Source: Leptolyngbya sp. SIOISBB (GTDB lineage Bacteria; Cyanobacteriota; Cyanobacteriia; Phormidesmidales; Phormidesmidaceae). From it: a stretch of DNA of 64,000 nt. This document shows, piece after piece, positions 8,979 to 16,275 of the stretch. Numbering within the stretch: position 1 is the first letter of the stretch; each line of letters starts with the position of its first letter. A model generated the notes under the pieces. That model was not told where the DNA came from. It did not search any database and saw only the letters and a list, made by a program, of their open reading frames with translations. The translations under genes and the position numbers were made by a program. The stretch lies in NCBI GenBank assembly GCA_010671905.1, contig JAAHII010000001.1, positions 310,001 through 374,000 on the forward strand, written 5' to 3'.

Positions 8979-9860
8979 TTATCCCTCAACCACAACGGGC
9001 GTAACAGGATTCTCTAGGCTGTTTTTGCGTCCCCAGGTTAGGCAGTGACTGAGATTTTCTAAAAGTTGGTTAAGCGTCAAGTAAAAGGCATCTATTTGGC
9101 GAGAAGAAAGACTCTCTTGAATATTTGGAAAATGATTCAGCGCATGTTGACCTAGTTTGCTTGCGAGGCCATCCTCCCGTTCTTGAGCTAACCAGTATGC
9201 AACAACTTTGCCATCCTCAAGATTTTCCTGGAATTGCTTGAGCAGGTTGATTTGCTCTTGCAAGTAAGCTTGAGATCGGGCTTTTGCTAAACTAGTGCTC
9301 TGATTACTTTCTAGAGCTTCTAATTTATCGGTCAGGCTATTGACTCCAGCTTTAAGCAGGGTGTCGGCTTTCATCGCAAGTGCGGCTAGCTCGTCCTGCA
9401 ACGTCATAATAGAGATGACTTTATTTCGCACTTGGTTGAAGTCTGATACATGCTGTGGAGAAAGTTGCCCCAGCTTATGCAGTTCATAGAGGGCCGCCAA
9501 ACGAGAGTTAATCCGCTCAGCGAGATGAGGCTGCAAATCCAAAACTGGCAGGGCAGTTTCATCGACAGGAGTGTCGGAGGATGCAGCCATTGAGGCAGTG
9601 TTTTGTCCCTGCAAAGTGGCCTGAACAATAGTGCGAATCTGCTCGGCACTGGGGCCATAGTAGGCTGTAGGGCCGTAGTAAGTTTGGCCTCCTATGCGCA
9701 CATCAGAACCCTCAGCAATGGCAGTATTGTATTTACCGTCTTGCTGGACAGACTGATGTACCGAGGCAGCTTGAGGTGACTGAGATGATGGTACTGCTGT
9801 TTTATCAGTACGGGTACTGGACTCAAGTGGGGTGGCCGGATCACCTTGATTATCAACCAT
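8979..9860 (-). CDS. Helical protein with GKY beta module
   Basis: 293 residues. A low-complexity serine/glutamine-rich start (1-35) leads into a module like those of its neighbours: QQDGKYNTAI, VRIGGQTYYG, then a duplicated TAYYGPSAEQIRTIV. In place of IGDR it has IGGQ, a diverged form. Residues about 100-290 are alpha-helical with coiled-coil character and no catalytic motif. It lies about 160 bases downstream of the caspase-TIR gene on the same strand. The shared module suggests it docks with the NACHT or caspase-TIR protein, acting as sensor, adaptor or regulator. I do not recognise the helical domain. Confidence 0.55.
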   Translation of the reverse strand: MVDNQGDPATPLESSTRTDKTAVPSSQSPQAASVHQSVQQDGKYNTAIAEGSDVRIGGQTYYGPTAYYGPSAEQIRTIVQATLQGQNTASMAASSDTPVDETALPVLDLQPHLAERINSRLAALYELHKLGQLSPQHVSDFNQVRNKVISIMTLQDELAALAMKADTLLKAGVNSLTDKLEALESNQSTSLAKARSQAYLQEQINLLKQFQENLEDGKVVAYWLAQEREDGLASKLGQHALNHFPNIQESLSSRQIDAFYLTLNQLLENLSHCLTWGRKNSLENPVTPVVVEG

Positions 9861-10020
9861 CTTTGATTTTTTGGTAGATGCTGGAAGTTGCCACGAGCAT
9901 AACCTAAGAATTTAGTCATAGCCAACAGCAATAAAATATAGATTGCCTAGTCGTATAGCTTCACTTTATTAATCCAATTCAGTCTTGTTTCCAAATCACT
10001 AGGCAAGGCATTATTCATGA

Positions 10021-11499
10021 CTACTCTAACTTCTGGCCAATAGCCTCGATCAACTCTTCAAAGCCTGATTCGCTGTGGATTTGAGCTGTGAGGGTGTTCA
10101 TGTCCTTCAGGATATTAGTGAGGCGAGGCAAGTACTGACGGATTTCGTTGTAAAGGTCTATATCCTCGCGGAAGCCTTCCAGGTTAGCAGAGGACACACT
10201 GCGGATTTGCTGGTCTAGCTCTTGAATCTCCTGCTCCCAGTACTGCACGTACTGAATGCGGTCTTTGGGCTTATAGATCTTGGCATCATCTAGAACGACG
10301 GGAAAAATGCGCTCATAGAACTGCTCATTCTTCGCAATTTGCAGCAGCTCAAACATACAGTTCTCAGATTTGAGATATTTCTCGCTGATGATGACCACGA
10401 CACACTTGCCGCGCCCGATCTGCTCCATAAAGGCTTTGATGCGTCCCTTAAAGCCCAGATGACTCTTGTCTCGAATGAGCGAGATGCCTCTCTCCTGGAA
10501 GGTTTCATCGATTTGATTGGCTATTTCCTCACTCTGGCCCCCCCAAGCATAAGAGATGAATACTTCTTTCTGCTCAGGTTCGTCATCTGTCTCATCAGTC
10601 TGAGAACCGTCCGATGTTTGATTCGTTTGCCTTTGCCGAGGATGTTCAGAAGGCTTTTGGATGGGTTGTTGAACGTTTTCGGTTTGCGATTCTTGGGATG
10701 ACTGATCCGTGTAAAAGGTGTCACCGATAGAAAAATTGCTAGCAGTGCCGAAACTAAAATTTTTCTCACCGCGTTGAAACACATTGCCGCTGCCGCTCAC
10801 ATTATTGTCACCCGTAATAATCGTGTTGCCAGTAGCGCTACCCTCGATCGCCACACTCCTGTCTCCTGAAGCACTTACTTGCACCTGATTGGGAGCGGCA
10901 GATTGTTGCTCAATAGCATCCCATCCCCCTACAGGCAAACCCTTGCCGCCCTGGAGGAGCGCAATACTAAATCGCTCTGTGTCTGCCATCTCAAACCGAG
11001 GATTTTGCTGTTGCCCGATGGCAGCCGCACTGTCTGGGACAGCCTTTCCCAAATGATTGGCCAGGTCGAATACCGTTACCTCCGTAGCGCCCGGTTGGCT
11101 AGCCGCCCCCTGCAACGCCTCAATCAAATGATGGGTGTACAGACTTAAGGTATTGTCAGGTCGAATCCAAGATTTCTGCTCCCCTCGACAAGAGGTAAAC
11201 ACGACTCGTCCTTCGCCCTGCGCTAGGGCATCGATCAGCCCTTTTGGATCAGCGGTAGGCACAACGCCTTTGGGTAGCCGAGGTTCCGGCCTTTTTTCTT
11301 TGGGCGAAGCCATACCTGCCGCATGGCAGCAGTCCAGAATGACGAGAAGTCGCTTGGCCGGAATTTGACGCAGGGCTTGATTGAACGTCTCGGCTGGTAG
11401 CGCTGTGTTGCGCCAGTCGTAGGAGTCAAAAATCGTGGGGGATGAGGTAGTAGTTACCACTCGCACTCTCAAGCCAGCCATGACCGGAGTAATACACAA
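10021..11499 (-). CDS. Caspase-like C-half, beta-repeat linker and TIR domain
   Basis: 492 residues if started at 11499, but this is really the continuation of the caspase-like frame starting at 11758. Residues about 24-170 give the second half of a C14/caspase-like protease (YDWRNTALPAETF, then LVILDCCHAAGM with the nucleophile cysteine at about 58). Residues about 200-260 are a glycine-rich beta module (GDRSVAIEGSATGN, TIITGDNNVSGSGNV, FSIGDTFY). A charged linker follows. Residues about 310-450 are a TIR domain (EVFISYAWGG, then ENCMFELLQI with the candidate catalytic glutamate). TIR domains of this class often degrade NAD+. A bacterial protein joining a protease and a TIR effector through the same module as the adjacent NACHT is notable. 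Domain calls are strong; enzyme activities are inferred. Confidence 0.85.
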   Translation of the reverse strand: MCITPVMAGLRVRVVTTTSSPTIFDSYDWRNTALPAETFNQALRQIPAKRLLVILDCCHAAGMASPKEKRPEPRLPKGVVPTADPKGLIDALAQGEGRVVFTSCRGEQKSWIRPDNTLSLYTHHLIEALQGAASQPGATEVTVFDLANHLGKAVPDSAAAIGQQQNPRFEMADTERFSIALLQGGKGLPVGGWDAIEQQSAAPNQVQVSASGDRSVAIEGSATGNTIITGDNNVSGSGNVFQRGEKNFSFGTASNFSIGDTFYTDQSSQESQTENVQQPIQKPSEHPRQRQTNQTSDGSQTDETDDEPEQKEVFISYAWGGQSEEIANQIDETFQERGISLIRDKSHLGFKGRIKAFMEQIGRGKCVVVIISEKYLKSENCMFELLQIAKNEQFYERIFPVVLDDAKIYKPKDRIQYVQYWEQEIQELDQQIRSVSSANLEGFREDIDLYNEIRQYLPRLTNILKDMNTLTAQIHSESGFEELIEAIGQKLE

Positions 11500-11758
11500 T
11501 CGCTGTGGCTTCTGAATCAGCTGTTGCTTGAGCCTTCAACCACTCCAAGCTTTCTAGGATTGCTTGCTGAGTTGCTCCCTCATCATGCAGCATTCTCAAA
11601 TGCTGATCATTGTCAGGATAAGCACAGAGTTCTGGCGCAACTAAGATTTGTCGCAATACCTGCATATCCTTTACCGTGACAGGTAAAGACAATTGCGGCT
11701 CGGCACATTGGCCTACTCCAATCAAGAGGGAATAGCCATGAGTAAAGATTCGTTTCAT
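11426..11758 (-). CDS. Caspase-like protease N-half, frame broken at A5/T5 run
   Basis: From the ATG at 11758 (MKRIFTHGYSLLIGVGQ) the frame encodes the first half of a C14/caspase-like domain: LLIGVGQ strand, VKDMQVLRQIL, and the catalytic histidine in VYYSGHGW (about residue 93). It then ends PHDF-stop. The stop is TGA, formed when GAT TTT TGAC is read; skipping one T restores PHDFDSYDW and runs into the cysteine half and TIR domain (10021-11499). The break lies in an A run at 11428-11432 on the plus strand. The full protein would be about 578 residues. It follows the detached NACHT C-terminus with overlapping ends near 11763, suggesting co-translation. It may be an assembly error, a real inactivation, or +1 frameshifting at UUU-UGA-C. 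Confidence 0.8.
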   Translation of the reverse strand: MKRIFTHGYSLLIGVGQCAEPQLSLPVTVKDMQVLRQILVAPELCAYPDNDQHLRMLHDEGATQQAILESLEWLKAQATADSEATAIVYYSGHGWLESASGNYYLIPHDF

Positions 11759-11762
11759 AGCA

Positions 11763-12362
11763 TCATTTAAGATTTCTGATTTCACTAATCGGAAGAAGTA
11801 TTCTATTTTCTATCTTCCTTCTCAATTCAAAACTGACAAGGGAATTGAATGCAAGGCAGTCCAGCAACAGCTTCATGCCTTCATAATATTTCCAGAACGA
11901 ACGACTCGGTTCATCCCTGAAATGCCAGTCCAGTTGAATGTCTCGATAGTTTTCTAGTATTTTTTTAAGCGCGTGTTGCTGTCCCTTTCCATGCTCTTTC
12001 CACCAGCTCTTCAGCATACCGCTATCATCATTAGGTGAGAGATGTCTCCTCGCCTCCTTAAATAAATTATCTAGCTCATCTCTAAACGGTGTATTTTGTA
12101 TGCTTTCAATCACCTTCTTGAGCAGAAATATATAATTGCCAGGAAAGTTTTCTTCCTTGAAAGCGTCGTATTCTAAATCTTCAATTTCAGTTAGAGAGCC
12201 TTCAGTATCTACACCAAGCTTCTGATCTAAGTTTTTAATACTGCTATGGTCAAATTCTGTTTTTCCTGTACATAAGTATGTAAGAGTCAGATCAATTTCA
12301 AGATCGGTCTCTAAACTCCCATAACGGTTATTAGGGAAACAAGAATTAATTACAAAGGGCAT
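11763..12362 (-). CDS. Detached C-terminal helical domain of NACHT protein
   Basis: 199 residues that match the C-terminal helical domain of cyanobacterial NACHT proteins: KSWWKEHGKGQQHALKKIL, then YRDIQLDWHF, YYEGMKLLLDCL and IENRILLPISEI. It is not an independent gene in origin. Reading the 73 bases upstream in the same frame gives RKSNSVSTSYKSAAIRVFYF, which joins directly to the end of the NACHT frame (LLDWIF at 12436) if one base of the T6/A6 run at 12438-12443 is skipped. Its end overlaps the region of the caspase start. Within NACHT proteins this domain is thought to be part of the sensing/repressing region. It may be translated alone from ATG 12362 or only as part of the full protein. 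Confidence 0.7.
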   Translation of the reverse strand: MPFVINSCFPNNRYGSLETDLEIDLTLTYLCTGKTEFDHSSIKNLDQKLGVDTEGSLTEIEDLEYDAFKEENFPGNYIFLLKKVIESIQNTPFRDELDNLFKEARRHLSPNDDSGMLKSWWKEHGKGQQHALKKILENYRDIQLDWHFRDEPSRSFWKYYEGMKLLLDCLAFNSLVSFELRRKIENRILLPISEIRNLK

Positions 12363-12435
12363 GGCTTGACTTATATAAAAGTAGAAAACCCTAATAGCTG
12401 CTGACTTGTAAGACGTAGAAACTGAATTACTCTTT

Positions 12436-14109
12436 CTAAAAAATCCAGTCTAGTAGTCTTTGTATCTCAATACTATGAGCTATTTCAGATTCCACTCTTT
12501 TCTGCAGCTCTTGGAGGAGATATCCGGCGCGCTCAGACATTTCTATAACTAGCATGAAAGTTTCACGCCATTGATCATTGTTATCCTCTATAACAAAGTC
12601 AACGAGATTTTCAGGCGACTGAGAATATTTACAAAACCATAGCGAAGCTAAATATTCCTGAAATGTTAGATGTGAAAATGACCAGATTTGGTAAGCTCGC
12701 TCCACTAAGACTCCATGTTGCTCTGCAATACTCACTAACACTGTTTTGCTTTCCTCAACTGAAATCTGAAGGTGCTCAGAAATATAGCCAAAAATTTCTG
12801 CTTCCTCAAACAGAATAAAGTTTTCTGCCTGCTCAAACTTGCGAACTGCTAAGTAGCTTAGTAATTGCTTTCGTTCCTCTAGTGTTAGTTGTCGATAGAT
12901 TTCACTCTTTGCCTCTCGATTGCTCCCTTGGTTGTCATCCCATTGCTTTAGTAGTAAATCCAACCCTTCCCGATACAGATCAGACCGCTTTTCTGGTAAG
13001 CACTGAGAGTCTTCAAAAATCCAACACGTTAAACTCAAAAGCACTGGCGTTACCGCAAGTTCAGCAGTTTGCGGATGTTCACTTAGCTTTTCCATGAAGT
13101 GCTCTTTTTGCGCTTCACCCTCTTCCGGTGTTTCCGCTATTGCCGTAAACCAATTCAAAGCAAAGTTTTTTACCTGCTCTGGGTTAAAGTCTGCTACCTC
13201 TATGGGGCTGAACTGTTCTGGAATGTATTTCGTCGTTTGAGTACGACAAGTCAGCACAAAGCGATTTTTGTCGTATCGTTTGGCAAACCTTCGCAGTTCA
13301 TCCTGCAGTCTTTGCTGCAAAGCACTAGATACCTCATCTAGACCGTCTAACAAAACCAAGACTTTTCCTTGCCTTAGGAGTTGCTTAGTTTGCTCCTCTT
13401 CGTCTAGTTCCAATTCCTCATGGATATGCCGAAACAGGCTGAAACCAGGTTCATCAACATCCCGTAGCTCAAGCAAATAGGGGATGTAGTCTTCTAGAAA
13501 ATCACCTTTGGCACAGCCTACTGCTAAGTGCCTCAAAAATGTGCTTTTCCCGGAACCAGGCTTCCCTAACACCATCAACCGAGGATAGTCTTCGCTTTCG
13601 GCGACTTGTAATCCCTTTAACCGCTCTCCTCTCTTTGCAAGCCCCAATCGGTCAAACTGTTCTCGGACATTCTGTCCTTTGAGCAATCCTGGAATGTTGG
13701 CTCGATAATCTTGCACCTCCAGGACGTAAACATCTACATAAAGCTGATCGACATCGACTTGACGTCTATTCAGAAGCTGAATCTTGCCAAAATTTCTGAG
13801 GACTTTCTCTGATGCCCGCGATCTTACTTGCTCAATAATTGTGTCAAAAGATGTTGACGAGGGCCGTAGATATTGGCGAATGACTTCCGCATCGGCTCCC
13901 TCAAAGATAATGTTGCCATCACCGACGATATTGCGATCTCCAGTAATCAGTACTGCATTGTCAGCATTACCGTCCACGGCCAGGGCGCGATCGCCCGTAG
14001 CTAATGTTGCCTGCCCTGATTGAATGGCTACCAGTAACGCTTGTTGCTGTTCATCCGTGAGGGCATTGCCTACCACTCGCTGGATAATTGCTTTGAGCTC
14101 GTCAGACAT
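12436..14109 (-). CDS. NACHT-domain STAND NTPase, C-terminus frameshifted
   Basis: 557 residues. Residues 3-32 are the helical unit (ELKAIIQRVVGNALTDEQQ) typical of this group. Residues about 38-72 are the beta module (TGDRALAVDGN, ITGDRNIVGDGNI) that aligns closely with the linker of the caspase-TIR protein. The NACHT core follows: Walker A LGKPGSGKST at about 181-190, Walker B VLVLLDGLDE at about 250-259, sensor FVLTCRT, then helical and winged-helix regions (FSHLTFQEYLASLWF). The frame stops at LLDWIF through TTT TAG; skipping one T continues into the C-terminal helical domain at 11763-12362, giving about 780 residues. It lies immediately upstream of the caspase-TIR gene and is the probable sensor/activator of that effector. 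Confidence 0.9.
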   Translation of the reverse strand: MSDELKAIIQRVVGNALTDEQQQALLVAIQSGQATLATGDRALAVDGNADNAVLITGDRNIVGDGNIIFEGADAEVIRQYLRPSSTSFDTIIEQVRSRASEKVLRNFGKIQLLNRRQVDVDQLYVDVYVLEVQDYRANIPGLLKGQNVREQFDRLGLAKRGERLKGLQVAESEDYPRLMVLGKPGSGKSTFLRHLAVGCAKGDFLEDYIPYLLELRDVDEPGFSLFRHIHEELELDEEEQTKQLLRQGKVLVLLDGLDEVSSALQQRLQDELRRFAKRYDKNRFVLTCRTQTTKYIPEQFSPIEVADFNPEQVKNFALNWFTAIAETPEEGEAQKEHFMEKLSEHPQTAELAVTPVLLSLTCWIFEDSQCLPEKRSDLYREGLDLLLKQWDDNQGSNREAKSEIYRQLTLEERKQLLSYLAVRKFEQAENFILFEEAEIFGYISEHLQISVEESKTVLVSIAEQHGVLVERAYQIWSFSHLTFQEYLASLWFCKYSQSPENLVDFVIEDNNDQWRETFMLVIEMSERAGYLLQELQKRVESEIAHSIEIQRLLDWIF

Positions 14110-14181
14110 AATTTCTCAATTCAAAGCCAGCTCTATTGCTTTCACCATCATCGCTTCAGTTCGGATACTGGTGAACCAACC

Positions 14182-14547
14182 TTATCCCGCCAGCAACTCA
14201 CACTGACCTTGAATGCGATCTCGCCATTGCTGGGCAAGCTTAGCAACTTCCTGTCGCTTGCTCTCGTTAGTCCATAGTTCTGGCCAGCCCAACTTCCATC
14301 GACTAAGCAAGCGTTGCAAATCTACCAAATCAGTTGCGAAGGTTATATCCGTCTCCAAATCAATCCCAGATACGACCCACTCAATGAAGAACTGAGTCTC
14401 CCTAACGAGATGATGTGCCACAGTCTCATCCGTTCCACTACGAGCTAATAGCTGAATCCGCGTCAAATTCAAGGCTAGACTATCTAGCTGAGTCTCCCGG
14501 TTAGCCTGAAGATAGTGCGCTTTGAGGATGTCCCAGTTTATTGCCAT
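14182..14547 (-). CDS. Small helical protein near NACHT, unknown
   Basis: 121 residues starting MAINWDILKAHYLQANRETQ, with helices throughout and no signal peptide, membrane segment or catalytic motif. Its ATG at 14547 overlaps by 10 bases the expected, unshifted end of the DUF5674 gene (TAA at 14538-14540), so the two are probably translationally coupled. It precedes the NACHT gene by 72 bases on the same strand. Similar small proteins of unknown function sit beside DUF5674 in cyanobacteria, as far as I recall. A role as antitoxin-like partner or accessory of the conflict operon is possible but unproven. Confidence 0.6.
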   Translation of the reverse strand: MAINWDILKAHYLQANRETQLDSLALNLTRIQLLARSGTDETVAHHLVRETQFFIEWVVSGIDLETDITFATDLVDLQRLLSRWKLGWPELWTNESKRQEVAKLAQQWRDRIQGQCELLAG

Positions 14548-14884
14548 TGAACGTTGCCCAAAAGAGACTGCACAATTTCGTTGATGTCTTCTCGCAAGAC
14601 AGAGTCTTGCGAGAAGACATCAACCGATTGTTCGCGCTTGGGCGAATGTTAATGAGGGACTCGTACCCAACCGTTTGTCTGAGCGGATACCAGTCAGCGC
14701 CCCAAACATTGACCTGCTCACTGCCATCATCTAATAAAACGAGTTCACAATCGGTGTGAAGTTCCCCGCCTCCAGCCAGAATCCTGCGCTCAACATCTAC
14801 CGCCAGTTTAATGTAGATTCCCAGAGCCTCTAGCATTTGACGCATTTGTTCAGGCGTTGCTCGATTTTGGATAATACAAATCAT
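14501..14884 (-). CDS. DUF5674 protein with altered C-terminus
   Basis: From ATG 14884 the product starts MICIIQNRATPEQMRQML and contains IKLAVDVERRILAGGGELH, LLDDGSEQVNVWGADW and SLINIRPSANNR, the full signature of the DUF5674 family (about 110 residues, function unknown). After NNRLMSS the frame changes and ends late at 14501 with an unrelated tail. The other frame encodes the expected ending (DSVLREDINEIVQSLLG, stop at 14538). The switch coincides with a perfect 21-base inverted repeat at 14580-14624, implying a templated mutation. The start at 14884 is preferred over 14905 because it matches the family N-terminus. It is the first gene of the minus-strand cluster. Confidence 0.75.
   Translation of the reverse strand: MICIIQNRATPEQMRQMLEALGIYIKLAVDVERRILAGGGELHTDCELVLLDDGSEQVNVWGADWYPLRQTVGYESLINIRPSANNRLMSSRKTLSCEKTSTKLCSLFWATFNGNKLGHPQSALSSG
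14580..14624. repeat. Perfect 21-base inverted repeat inside DUF5674 gene
   Basis: Arms 14580-14600 and 14604-14624 are exactly complementary (GTTGATGTCTTCTCGCAAGA and so on) with a 3-base AGA centre. It lies in coding sequence and the reading frame of the family changes within it. There is no T tract, so it is not a normal terminator. Confidence 0.9.
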
Positions 14885-14992
14885 AGGAGCATAGACTCCA
14901 CCCACTCAGCCTCGTTGGTAAGACCTTGTTCATCTTCCTACCCTCATGTCTACCTGACCAGGCTCATTGGGGGAGCGAGAGATATGTAGCTG

Positions 14993-15199
14993 CTAAAGAA
15001 TCAGGGAGGTGATTTGCAGCTCCCGACTCGCGTTTGACGCCCCATACTCTAGCAAGGCCTCGAAGTCCGAGAACATCTGGATTTGGAACCCGCACAGCTT
15101 AGAACTAGAATCTGCGGCGGTGTTGGATGAATAATGCGTCCTTGTAGTTATACGAACAACTGACGACATGCCGAGCGATTCCCTGAAGCATAAGCTCAC
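14993..15199 (-). CDS. Small protein after excisionase-like gene, unknown
   Basis: 68 residues from a GTG at 15199 that overlaps the stop of the upstream excisionase-like gene (15196-15198), an arrangement typical of translational coupling. An internal ATG at codon 11 (MSSVVRITTRTHYSSNT) could be the true start. The product has no membrane segment or recognised domain. It sits between the plasmid-type module (15-19.5 kb) and the conflict cluster. It may be a real small plasmid gene; the codon content alone does not prove it. Confidence 0.35.
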   Translation of the reverse strand: MSLCFRESLGMSSVVRITTRTHYSSNTAADSSSKLCGFQIQMFSDFEALLEYGASNASRELQITSLIL

Positions 15200-15450
15200 T
15201 TCCGCGATTTCCGCTGATTGCTGAGCAGCTGCTTTTGATACGTCTCAATGGCTCGCATGTGGGCCTTCGGATTGCCCCGATTGTGGAGCCAATCTTGAAT
15301 CAATTCCAAGTTGTAGCGCACACATCGACTATTGAGCCTAACCCAGTGAATCCCCTCAATCCAATCTCCCTGAAGTCGATATTTCTTCAACGTAGAGCCA
15401 CTGAGATTGAGGCATTCTGAAGCGGTTTTCTTGCTGACGAACAAAAGCAT
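15196..15450 (-). CDS. Excisionase-like helix-turn-helix protein
   Basis: About 84 residues from ATG 15450 (MLLFVSKKTASECLNLSGST). The N-terminal half has a MerR/excisionase-type helix-turn-helix pattern (ASECLNLSGSTLKKYRLQGDW), followed by IHWVRLNSRCVRYNLELIQDWL and a basic tail. Such small DNA-binding proteins occur on cyanobacterial plasmids and integrative elements, where they may control excision or plasmid gene expression. Context supports this, since the partition-like genes and relaxase follow. Two in-frame ATGs exist three codons apart; the downstream one is preferred by similarity to short homologues, without strong evidence. Confidence 0.6.
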   Translation of the reverse strand: MLLFVSKKTASECLNLSGSTLKKYRLQGDWIEGIHWVRLNSRCVRYNLELIQDWLHNRGNPKAHMRAIETYQKQLLSNQRKSRK

Positions 15451-15702
15451 GATGTCCAACTCCTAGGCAAACGACTAAGCCAAATTGAGTAGAGAGTTGG
15501 TAGAGCTGACATAAGGCGCACTAATTCTGGCTAAACTCCAGTCGGAGTGGCGGACCATGTCATTCCTGATATCTGCATTCTAAAGGCATGAACAACGCAA
15601 GGCTTTATTCATGCTGAATTAAGTTGCGATAGTTTACATACGGGAGCTGTTTGATCAGCATAGAGCTATTTGAATACTCTGAAATGCTGCTGGGAATGCT
15701 CT

Positions 15703-16275
15703 TTACCGCCTAGGCAAGATCAGCATCAATAGGAAGAGCCTCAGATTATCGGCATGAGAGAGGGGTAGACGCACCTGCTGATTCAGCCGAGGACCTGCTC
15801 CAAAGTCCCCTAACTCGCTCCCATCCATTTCTACGCCTTGCTCAAGACTCGGCGCGGGCGTATCAACGGCTCGGGCAGGCTGTGTGCCAGATGCCAAGAC
15901 CGCTTCAACTCTTCGAAAACCAGTTTCGAGCACTATTGCCAATTGGCTGAAATCTCTAGCCAAGGAAGTGGAATCGCTATCTACCGGATTGGCAATTCGG
16001 TAACGGGCACATAGCTCATCAATCTGTTTAACCAATCGTTCCACGCAACGTCGGGCCACTTCCTGCACTTCTGAGACCGAGAGTTCGCCTCGGCTTTCTT
16101 CTGCCAGAGGGCGATAAAACGCCATCATGGCATCCATGCCCTGCTGGCGTCCCTGGCGACCAGTGAAGTGAGGATTGTGCAGCAGATAGTCTAAAACCAC
16201 TGCCGTCAATGCTGGAAACTGAGCGTTGTAGACGAACTTCACACGCTCCGATCTCGCTTCTCGGTCTTGCTTCAT
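15703..16275 (-). CDS. Partition-module partner protein (ParR-like position)
   Basis: 190 residues. It begins with a basic N-terminal region (MKQDREARSERVKFVYNAQ), continues with helical segments and ends in a hydrophobic tail (LRLFLLMLILPRR). Its ATG overlaps the stop of the upstream actin-like ATPase by four bases, the arrangement of parM-parR operons, where the second gene encodes the centromere-binding adaptor. I do not recognise a ribbon-helix-helix motif with certainty, so the role rests on position, size and basic start. It belongs to the plasmid-derived segment at 15-19.5 kb. Confidence 0.5.
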   Translation of the reverse strand: MKQDREARSERVKFVYNAQFPALTAVVLDYLLHNPHFTGRQGRQQGMDAMMAFYRPLAEESRGELSVSEVQEVARRCVERLVKQIDELCARYRIANPVDSDSTSLARDFSQLAIVLETGFRRVEAVLASGTQPARAVDTPAPSLEQGVEMDGSELGDFGAGPRLNQQVRLPLSHADNLRLFLLMLILPRR

